From Acanthaster planci (lineage: Eukaryota; Echinodermata; Asteroidea; Valvatida; Acanthasteridae), in assembly GCF_001949145.1 (NCBI RefSeq), contig NW_019091375.1, forward strand, positions 1,341,693 to 1,405,692: a DNA stretch of 64,000 bases. The letters are read 5' to 3'. The notes beneath the pieces were generated by a model that did not search any database, was not told the DNA's origin, and saw only the letters and a list, made by a program, of their open reading frames with translations. Positions 38,171 through 50,100 of the stretch are shown here, in pieces. Numbering within the stretch: the stretch's first letter is position 1; the number at the start of each line of letters is the position of its first letter. A program made the translations under genes and the position numbers.

Positions 38171-41100
38171 GTATGTGAATCGGGGAAAGATGGCTTGTAG
38201 AATGGCAGTGATTGAAGCGGGACTGAATTGGCCTTGCAGCAGCAAGCCCTAACCGTCTAGATCAAGCATTAATAGACCGATTGCACCTGCTAAGTCACGT
38301 GACCTGTAGTGGGTATTAAATATCAACAAACGTGGTGTCCACCTTAAGCAAACTGTTTCATAAGTATCATTGACCAAAAATGAAGCCTACGTTTGGGAGG
38401 TACCATACTCGGACTACTGATGTGCTGGGTACTATGCCATAACTTGGCTTTATTGTTGGTAAACAACACTTGAAACACACGTTGCTGGGGGGTTGATAGC
38501 CGCTATACATGTAGGTCACATTATTTAGCGGCCGCAATCGGTCTGTTAGCCCTAGCGATCCCCAACCAGCCTAACTCCAATGCCAGGGTTTGTTGGAATC
38601 TGTTGGGATGAGAACATTGGCACACTGGCTGCACTTTACGTGAGATTTAGGCATGCCACAAACAGTCTGTTTACCATATGGTGTTGATATATGAAAGGAT
38701 ATGGAAGGTTGCTAGTATATGCAAATCACACTAGGGAGCTAGGGTTAAAATAGAAAAAAAATAAATTATACATTAACACTTAATGCGTTAACAAAATAAA
38801 ACAACTTTTAAAAAAATTGGGGAAAGAGTTCCATGTATACCGACATTACTAATTTTCCCTGAAAATCTTATAACAGCCGTCATAAAGTGATCACATGTCC
38901 TAAAAGTGAAATTTAGCTAAGATTGCTTGTTATGAACCGTGCAATCAGATAGCTCAGTGTAGCGGATTTCATTCAAATGTTGCTCGTAAAAGGTTTATTG
39001 TCGATCATATTGGGACCGATGATTCCTTGGAAAAATGCCAGATTTCTGAAGTACATGTACATGCCATGCACGTGTGCCTCAAAGTGGACTTGCATATTGA
39101 AAAACAAAAACAAATGGCATCTTTCCCCTGGACTTTGGTATTCAATGTTTCAGTTACGACTCAGACTTCATTACATCTTTATTTTTAACAACTTGTTTTA
39201 TTTTTTATTAAAAAATGTTGTTTAGCACACTGGCCTTGAGTATGACAGATACTTGAGGAAGGTCGTGAAGACGCTTGAGAACGACCCGGTGATGAAGAAG
39301 AAATTGGACGACCTCAGCCTGGACGACCTCAAAGTGAGTCTTCACAAACTCCTGACCCTCGTGGAAAATATCACGCATTTTTTGTTTTTTAAATCTCGGC
39401 TTTGCCTCCGTGTTTGTATTTGGATGTCAGTTTTGTAAATATAGTGTTCCAGGTGGACGCCCCTGGTCTCATTTTGGCTGTTCAAAGGTTCAAAGTGTAA
39501 ATGTGAGGCCTGAGTTTGGAGTATTTCTTTTGGTTGCTAGAGGTGACGTTGGAAACCGATTGCACTGCTCCAAATATAGAATACAGTCAGAATCAAAGCC
39601 ATTATTTGCCAACAAAGGCATTGATGTCAGAGGTCAGAGTTCGTAGGCCTACTGACTGTACATACCAGTAGATGCAATTGTTTGACCTACACAGGGTAGG
39701 CAGTTTCCAACCTTTGCGGCTGTGACTGACAGTAACACATGAGGCTGTGAACTAAGCCGCAGGCTGGTGGCTACCGTAGGTGGCTATGTTATTTCAAGCT
39801 ATTACCAATTAATGCTGCCAGGGTTATACCTAAGGAAGGTCCCTTTGTGTGTGTGCATCGACGTGGTGTAAGTGACCAGTTTTAACTGAATGAGCACAAA
39901 CTGTAGCATTTGTTCTTTTATCCCCTGATCCTTCAAAAATCCTAGGAGGTATTTGAAGGATTTTGTAGGATGAAGGAGGGTGGAGTCCATCCAATATGAC
40001 TTTGCATTGGGTTTGAATTTGCCTCTCCTCACATTGTAAGATTTTGCAGGATCCATGAAGGTTCGTTGGAGAAAAAATGGTTCAGGAGTTACAGTTTATC
40101 CCACAAAATCTTTTTGAATTTTGGAAAACCTCTTAAGCTCAATCAATTTTCTTTGAAATTTTAGACTGGTAAGATGATGGAGATTTTGGATGGTGTCTCT
40201 GACAAGATGAGGGCCAGACTAGATGACCTGAAGCGCTCCGAAATACAGAGATTGAGGCAGGTTGCCAGACAACGCTTCCAACAAGCAAGTGAGTAGCTGA
40301 TGGTGTTTGAATTCTAAGCCATGAAGTTTGATTGAAAACAGTTTCCGATTTTACCACAAAAAGATTTTGGTACCTGTGAAACCTTTGACGGATGCAATGT
40401 TCTTTAAATAATAAGTCTGAACTCTGAAACGCATTGAGGCAGATTGTGGTTCAAAGCTACGTAAAAAACTTTTTAAAAATGTAGCAAAGTCGAACGGTTT
40501 CCATTTTCTGGTCAATGTAAGCCGTGGACAGCATAAGAGTTTCTTTTTCCAGTATAAAACATGGTGTCCAGTTGCCACCAAAAATTGCTGGAGCAAAATA
40601 CGTGTGCTTGTCACTGCTGCGTACTTTGAATTAACATTTGCCTGATACCGGGGCCCGTATCAGCTGCCGTGTTACATTTAGCAAAATTTCTGGGCTTGTG
40701 AAAGAAGTACCAGGAATTGCTTTTTACAAAACTATGATGGATGATGGACCCCACAAAATCTGACAAAATCACCAGTTTTCAACCTGATGCAAGACCAGCA
40801 ACATTTATAACCTTTTCTCAACATTCCCTAATGTCGTAAACCGAAAGAAAACAGAACCAAAGATGACAGTTCAACATTGTGCCTTCTGGTATTTGGCCCG
40901 AATGAAATGTGACGTATGTGCACGTAGTTTCAATCTGTTCTTTTTTTTAGTGGTGTAAATTTAACAGACGTGTTTGCTTTATTTATATTGAATTCTGATG
41001 GTGTGTCTGATGGTGAATGTAATGTGAAGAATGAGTGAGCAGTCTTCCTCATTGTAACATCATTTGATTGAAATGCAGTCACCCTTTTCATATATGCATG

Positions 41101-44100
41101 TTTATCCCGGACACATGATAATGAAGTGATTGCTGTGCACCTGTTTTCATCATCACAATTTGACTCGCACGCTACCAGCAACAAGTGCTCCATCATCTTT
41201 TTCCCAGAATATTGTCAATTATCGAAGGCTAATTTTGGCTCAGATCAGAACTTCCGTTTGGTAAACTGGGCCAAGTGCCTTTCCTGGAAAATGTGTCTAC
41301 AAAAGAAGCTGAACGATATTGGCCTAATATGCGTTATTATTTGAAAACTGTACAGTTTGGAAGTTGCAACAGGATCTGCTTTTCCTGCACCTGTAAAATG
41401 GTGGATCTGAGTGAAACTTAGACCATTATTGGATAGACAGTGTTAATTTTACTTTTTAAAATGTGCTCTGCATTAAACCAGGCCCAAGGGTCTTTTTTTA
41501 AATCATTTGTCGTACAGTCTGAGATAACATATCTCTTGACTAACCCATTCTGCATTTTTACAAGATTCATTTTAGACTCCGCTGAAAATTTGTGTTCACA
41601 AGACATCTCTTTTAATTTGTTTTCTGTTATTTTTGTTCACTGCTCTGCACATCACCACATTTCTTTTTGTCTTTTGTTGACATCGGCATAGTTTTTGATG
41701 ATAATAGCACGACTAATGGAGGTTAGCTATGTTGCATGTTTTCAGTTGGCTGAGTCACGGCACACTGGTTGATTTCATTAGATTTGCAAAATGGGGTGCG
41801 CTTTGTCAAATCAAACGCTTCTGGGTAAAGATCAGACCACAAAACTATGAGGACTAATTTTTTCTCCTCAGATTTTCAAGGCTTCAAGTACATGCATAGT
41901 CGGCCCTATTTGTTCAAATCCGCAGAAAACATGGAAAAGCTTCAGTGTAATTTTATTCCCCAAATTTTTGTGTTGTATTTGGAAAAGGACCACTGTTGTA
42001 ACCATAAATAAAGTTGTTGGCCCAAAACCATGACCGGCAGGTTCACTTTGAATAGGAAAAACTTTGCCAAGTAAAGCCTTTAAACAATTCTAAAAATGAG
42101 ACAATTATGATGTTGGTGAAGGGATTGATCTATATTCTGAAGAGCTAAGAAATCAGAAGTCCTGATTCACTCCCAGCTGAGCCAACTCCATATTTAAATC
42201 TTTAGCGGGGAATTTTCTCAAAGGCCTTCGAGAAAGATCCTGCGGAAACTAAAACACCAGACCAGCCTTTAATCTTGAGCTTTGAAAGCAATGGCACTTT
42301 GGTTCATCCCAGTCAGCAATTCAGATATAATTTCTTTGTAATTGAAAAATTTATTTTCAACCACCTGCCCAGAGGAGTCTGCGTTTGATAGAAAGTATTG
42401 TAACTGCGTTGTTTTGCCAATCTCCTGTCGCTGCTGAGAGAAACGGTTCTGCACGAAAGTGGTTTGGTCACGCTGTGACTGACTTCATTATTAATCCTTA
42501 ATACTCACAAACAAAAAGGCGTTTTACTAAAACATGCAAATGTAATTGAAGGTACATGTAATCCCACTACAGTACTTATTATTTCTATTTGTATTTTTTC
42601 AATTTTTGTTTTGAGAATAGCCTGTGATAAGAGGTCGGTAACAGCATGACCAAATTGCCACTTTGCGTCTATTTCCAAAACACAATATACTGGTGGTTTT
42701 TCTAATACTGGACACATGTTGGTGTACATCTGCAGCAGTGCTCATGTCCAGCAGGTGCACAATTGCAAATTGATTGCCTCTGCCAGCAAATTACCTCTTG
42801 AGTGACTATTTACTGGTACCGGTACGTATGTACCTGTGTTGTAGTTTGCTAGTTGCATGATCTGTTGTATGGCAAGTTTTAGTGCATGGCTAGAGCATGG
42901 TAACAGGCCAGCTGCTTGCTGCAAGACTAGTTAAAATGCATTCACATGTAAAGTACATGCAAACTATATATACGGTGATTTTGTAGTCAAAAGTTTACGC
43001 TCACTCGGACTGCAAGTTTATTTACCGCTATGACGATTTTTTTTTTCAATGAGGTTATCCCACCCAGCGAAAGCTGATCATATGGGTCCGTCTCGATGAA
43101 AGCGACGATCAAGAAATGTTCAGTTTAAGGGATAGTAGGAAAGTCCTGTATCCCGGGGAAAACACCCACAGAATCAGGCAGAGACTGAAAAACAAATGTC
43201 CACATGCCGTCCTCGGTGGGATTTGAACCCGGGCCGCAGGGGTGGAAGGCGAGGAAAGAACCACTACACCAGTCTGACTCCACCAGCATGGATTTATTTC
43301 TTCGTAAAGTTCTAGGATCTCAATTTCAGATGAGAAGTTGCTTGGTCTTGCTTAGAATTGCGCCCAAATTGAACATTTAAACCATGCCCTCATCAGACCA
43401 ACTGCAGGCAACACCTGTTGTGTACATACACACCTGTTTTGTACATACAAAGTGTGGACATTCCTTTGTTCTCCTGTGGTTAAGGAAACTTGAGGAAAAT
43501 GCTCCTTTTTCTCCAACTAGGAGAACTCCTTCGAGCTGGATTTTTGACAATGATTTCCTGGACTGTTCCTCTTCATTTTGCCACAGATAACCTTGACCCC
43601 AAAATGCCTCTGAAACTTTATCAGAGAGGGGAAAACATTGTGTGGACGTGTGCCATAGCACCCTACATTATGTGGACTTCTTTGTGCAGAGGTCCACACT
43701 ATGTATGCCACGCCTGCACAAGATGTTTTACATGGAACCAGTGCTTTGTCAAATAAAGAACGAATTACTGATGTACATGTAAAGCAATAGAAAGGGCCTC
43801 CTTTCATTGCTCTCTTTAAAGTGACAGCTTGCCAGAAAGACTACATTTCACTGAGAATTTAGTCCCATAACCATCTTTAAACTGATTTTTCAATGATGAT
43901 TTTGTCAGTTACTGTTTGAATAGCTTCAAAAGATGGACTGCACCTTGAACTCTTGAAATCAATTACCTGCTTTCCGACAAAACTGTAAACCTTTGACCAC
44001 AGTTGAGCTGGTAAAGTTGTAGTTGACTGATGTTTTTATCCCATATTTGCACAGTTACATGTAGGCAGCCGTACTCGCGTGAGTGGCTGCGTTAAGTGCA

Positions 44101-47100
44101 TTTTTGATTTGAAGAACAGAAAGTTTGGCAGGACAAAAAGTGCATTGACCCCAGATCCTTCAAAATCCCACAGGGCGCACTTCATTCGTTCCCTGATTGA
44201 ATATCCATTATCTTTCATTAGAATAGATATTCCTCTTGCTTTGATTTGCGGCTCCCTTCGGTACCCAGCTTTGCCCCGGAGCTTGATACCGAGCGATTCT
44301 TTATTCTGCGATCGCATTGTGACCCGCTACATCAAAATCAGGAATAACATCGCCAATTGACTTCTTGAGACGTACATGAGAATTCTATAAGCTTTCAAAT
44401 GGTACACATTACAAGTTTGTTGATGGTAACCTTACATACATACATTTCCAAAATGTACAGAAATTGCCACATCAATTTTTTCAACATTTACCCACATCCC
44501 CACTTCACTCGGCCATAAATGGCCTCGGTGACTTATTCCTGATTAGGACGTACCGGGTCACATTTCTTCATTTAATGTGGTAGCATTGCGCATAGAAAAA
44601 TTACGTGTTTCCTTCATGACAACCTGCTCCCACAAAATGAGAATAAAATCAGTTCTGCAACCTATATGCATTTACAGAAACATACTTGAACAGTTTTCTT
44701 TACATGCCCTTTTTGGAATCTGAAAACTCTTATTTAACAGAAAACAGCTTAATTTTGGGTTTCTGCCCTGCCCGACGTGTAAACCCTGCATACACAGTGT
44801 ATGCCCCCCGAAGGCTTGTGAATAAAAAAACCACAAGCTTTAACTCGGGTGGGACTCGAACCCACGACCTCCTGCTTACTAGTGCAGATGTCTTAACCAC
44901 TCGACCACCAAGCTTGTAGGAATCAGCTGTAGCAGTGGGTACCGCGAACAACTATTTCAAGGATGGATTTGGGCTGGGGAGGTGTAAATTAATTTTGGAT
45001 TTTTGCTCTGCCCGACGTATGTTGTGACCCGACATCTTTTCCTGGAAAGCTTTTGGACAATGTGAAACTTGTAATTACATGTAAAATGCGTCTGTCATTT
45101 GAATGCTTCACGAAATGGTAGAGCAGACTTGTTTCATTCGAAAAGAAATTGACTTATTTCTCATTTTGTGAGAGCAGTCCTATACCCCAACACGGAACAC
45201 GCATCACCCGTGGTTTGATTTTTTACATTGTAACTGTTCATCACCCCGTCATTAATATTCACATCGCCCAAACAGATCATCGGCCCATGGATCAGAAACA
45301 GATCGAGGACATGACCGGCCATCTTGACATCAACAATATGGACCAGTTCGGGGGAAAAGATTTTGAAAAACTCATCAAAAAGGTATTTTTGAAGTGGAAA
45401 CTCTTTGACATTGTTGGAGCACTAGGCTTTGGCGACTCCAGTAACAAAATCACTTTTGATTTCCCCCAAAAGAAATTACAAATGTTTTAGAAATCAACTG
45501 GTATTTTTTAAATGAAAAATGAAAGGAGTAATAAAACTTGGGAGTCAGTTGGAAATCTTTAAAAAAGATGGAGGCATTCTTCTAAGTACAGGTAGCTACA
45601 TGTACATGTAATTGCCACCTAAACCCATATTCTTGAGTTCAGGATCTCAAGAGATGAAAAAAAGACCAACTTGCAGGCTGTAAACTCCGTTCAAGATACA
45701 GACAAAAAAAATCTGTTACAAGAATTGCCCAGTCATTCATGCTGTAGTAGGCCTGATTTCCAACGTGTCAAGCACCGCCTTGTCTCAACACCAGGTACCA
45801 AAACACAACTGTAAATGTATTGTACAAAATATAATTGAAAAAAATCAGTCACCGTTTCTGTGCAGTCTGGCATTGTCACCCAAGCCTAGGTGACAGTTTC
45901 CAGTGGGCTGCCTGTGGTTTTGTTCAATGAACGAGGTGTGCTGCAGTAATTTGTAGATACAGCTTAACGTCCAAAATTCACGACCAGAAAAGACTGTAGA
46001 TGTACTGTAATTCGACCAGCAGAATTAGAAGCCATTACTGCAGTGGCACAACGCTTGTGGACAGGTGGTACGCGCGTTCGACCAATAGGGTGTCGTGATG
46101 TGCCATATGCACGCGCGTCAAGCTGAAGAATGTGCATGTGAGTGCGGTCCCACCGCAGTTATGGCGTCTAATTGGATTAGTCTATGACTGTCACTTATCG
46201 GAACACACATGTGTACTGTTGTTGACTTGACATTTCTGTGGTACGTTTGGCTCAAATCCTGTTGTTTGGCCGTTCTTTTAAAACTCTGCACAAACTTCAT
46301 AAAGACGACTCTTGTGGCAAGTATTTAAAAAAAAAAAGACATTTTTAACTGCGAATGAAGCGAGATGATTCAACAGTGCACCACTGTGGAGGTAAGTTGT
46401 ACTTTTCTGTTTCTGACCACAACACGGTGGCCATGACCTGACAATTTGGAGGTAAGACAACTCCTTTTCCTGCTAACCATTTTTGAGTTGCTTTTTTGCC
46501 AAGCGCATGTGCATCGATTCACCTTTCAAAGCTCCATGACCCAGCACCTAATGTTTCTACCCTCTGCACTTAAAAAAAAGTTCACCACTATTCATGTTTT
46601 GCATCATTTCCTTCCGGCACCATGACCCGAGACTGAAATCAAACAGGAAGTGTGTTCGAATGTGTGATGAAAGTTGGCGATGCATGGAGGGCCAGGGATG
46701 ATGACTCATGTACATGCGTGTACAGGCAGACGGGTTGATTTTTTTTTCCAAGAAAGCTCATCAAAGTCAGGCATACATTTGCAATAACAGAAAAGGAGAA
46801 ATGGACAGAATGTTAGCATTTTGCTATTTTCCTAGAGAGGGCCCAATTTCACCGAGCTGCTTAATAGTTTAACAGAAAAACAGTTTTAGCAGAAAAAGTC
46901 TGTCTTACTACATTTATAGCGGAAAAATTTGTTAGCCGTTAGCACTGTTTTGTGGTGGTGCTTGGCCTAGTTGTTTTGTTAAAACTTTGCTAAGCAAATT
47001 TTTCCTCTGAGGCATGCAAACCTGTTTACGGTCTCCATGAAATGCACAGAGCCTCTGTAAGGCATAAAATTGCATGCTTAGCAGCATCCTGAAATCAGGC

Positions 47101-50100
47101 CCAGGACTGCTGAAAGTGAGTGACCTATCTGTCGTTAATGATGTACATGTACATTTATAGCGGACAAAACGAAAATTCCCCAAGACATCCAAGACATGCA
47201 TGCTCATATAGATGTGTACAGCAGAAGCTTTGGAAGTCAGGATCTCAGCAAGCTACTCAAGAAGGTGAGGTGGGAACTTATACCAAAACACTCTGAATGC
47301 CAACCCTCCCTGATCCTACAAACTCCTCCGGAAGGGCTTTGGCGGAGTTTGCAGGATTGAGGAAGGTAGAGCCCAGCCGTTGTTACCTCGCATGGGGCTT
47401 GGTGCCCCTTGAAAGTTGAAGTACCACCTTTAGGAATGTGGCATTGGTTTCCTGCACAGTGCAGGATTGAGGAAGGTTTCTAGCAAAGAAACCTTGGGGA
47501 GCCTTGGGGCCAAGTTAATATTGAATTCGTCGTTGGCTGTCCATGTGATTCATGGATGCTTACATGTAAATTTCGCAGCTAGTAGCGGAAACTCACATAG
47601 AAACCGCATCACTCACCAGACGAGATAGCACATACTGTCTACAATATAGCAGTTTTGGCCTTCACATTTGTGAGGTGTTTCGTTTCAGTCCGCTGCGTTA
47701 CAAAATGTCTCGGGAAACTCGTTGACCTGTGTAATTTATCTGTAGTGCACAAACTTAGAGTAATATGCTTTGTGAGATGCATATTCCTAAAGAAACGTTG
47801 GAACTATGTTACCAGTTAATCTCATGTCAGAAGCTGTCCCATAAAGGAAGATACTGGTAGGGTGTCAAAAACCATTTAGGCACCATTTTGTGAATATCAA
47901 ATTAAAATTTGGTCAACAGAATTCCTTTAAGTCATGGTGTAAGACATTAAATTTGTATAATTTTTATTGACTTTGAGAGTTTGATAACATCTTCCTCATA
48001 CAAAGTCATTAGTTGAAAACTTTCCTCAAGGTGAGTCTGCTGAACTTTGTTTAAATCTTACATCGTAGATACACGTGGTAAATTGCACGGATTTGGAAAG
48101 TAAGAGATGAGCCACTTATAAATGGTATTATTCCGCAAGAGACTTGGCCAATATACAGTATTATTTCAGCTATTATGTCGACTTTGTATGCCAAGAAGCC
48201 ACAACCACGGCGAATCAGTTTTCCGTGTAAAAGATGTGCTTATTGTCCTTGGGATAAACCATCACGCAGTGTGTGATATGGACCGTGGTATACATTACAT
48301 GGTCTGTTGCCATGGATCAGCCAATCAGGATCAAGCATTTAAGTTTGCTTGTAGATGCATGTACATGTAAGTACATGTACAGACCTGCACATGTATAATG
48401 AACTGGAGAAACTGCTTTACGAAAGATATCAAGTTGTTTGATTATTTCTTGCATATAAAGCCGCTAATACAACCATCTTTGGCCAAACTATTACACTCTT
48501 ATAAAGCCCTGAACGTGACCAAGGTTTTTCTTTTTTCACTCGAGGCCACGGAGGATCTGGACAAGGCAGACAAGGAGCGCAAGGAGGAGTTCAAACGCTA
48601 CGAGATGCAGAAGGAGATCGAGAGGCGGCAAAAGCTGAAGGAGATGGATGAGGCCAAGCGGAAAGAGGCCGAACAGGAGCACGAGGAACGACGCAAGAAG
48701 CTGAAGGAGAAACACATGAAGCATCCGGTGAGTACAGACAACCATTAGGTGTGCGCCTGAACAGAAGAGGGCGCTCTCTTAATGAATCCACCAGCTAGAT
48801 GCTGAAGGAGAAACACATGAAGCATCCGGTGAGTACAGACTACCATTAGGTGTGCGCCTGAACAGAAGAGGGCGCTCTCTTACTGAATCCACCAGCTAGA
48901 AGTTGAAAAAGAAATGTGAAACATTTGTGGAGTACAAGTGTGTCCTATTGAGTACAGATCTGCGACTGTTGCCATGAACCGAACAGAGCTCTCTTTATTT
49001 CACCAATAACTGTTAGCTAGAAGTTGGGAGGGGCATGAAGTACTTGGCTTGCATGGTACAGAACGGATTCTATTGGGTGTGTATGTGAACAGTTGGGGTC
49101 ACTTTATAATTCAACTCATCACTGAGACTCTTGAGTGAAAGATTGACACGTTCAACGCTTGTAGAGTACAGACCAGCAGGTGCTACCAACTGAAGAGGAT
49201 ACCGTTTACAGGCCGGTTCATACTCGACGTCAGATCGGGTATTTGCACTGCGAATTTGCAAAAGTTGAAGACATTTTTCACTCGAGTGAAAGTTTGCTGC
49301 GAATCTTTCATGATGTTGAATTCGCTTCGCTTTCACATTCACCTGAAGTATAAAACTGGTCTTAATTCAGCTTGTTACCAATAAAGTGAAAGAAAAACTT
49401 GGGAAGCTCTCTCAAAAATTTAGCTACAAATAATACCGCACACAAGTGCTTAATGCTGTCCTTATTCCTTTTTTGGGGGGATGTTACTTTTAGGGGAGCA
49501 AGCCCCAACTGGAAGATGTCTGGGAGGAGACAGACCACCTGGAACGAGAAGACTTCAACCCCAGGACTTTCTTTAATCTGCATGACACCAATGGTGATGG
49601 CACCTTGGACGCCTTTGAACTGGAGGCGCTGTTTGTGAAACAGGTGGGCGCAGTCAGTGGGTCTATTGATGAATCTTTGCTTTATCTCAACTTGTGTTAT
49701 TCCGTCCACTATATTCTGCCCCTTCTCGATATTCTGCCCTGCATAATATTCTGCCCTGCATAATATTCTGCCCTGCATAATATTCTGCCCTGCATAATAT
49801 TCTGCCCTGCTCAGTATTCTGCCCTGCATTATATTCTGCCCTGTTCTCTATATTACCCTGCGTTATATTCTTCCCTGCTCAATATTCTGCCCTGCATTAT
49901 ATTGTACCTGGCTCTATATTCTGCCCTGCTCTGTACTCTACCCTGCATTAATAATATTCTGCCCTGCATTAATTACATGTATATTCTGCCCTGCATTATT
50001 TACATTCTGCCCTGCATTATATTCTGCTCTGCTCTGCTCTATATTCTGCCCTGCTCTATATTCTGCCGTGCTCTACATTCTGCCATGCTCTATATTCTGC

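Larger units (their letters stand above)
40289..45275 (+). other. NUCB intron 3
   Basis: It contains a SINE-like element (43,060-43,290) and a tRNA-like locus with flanking repeats (44,753-45,018). No further exon is supported. Confidence 0.6.
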
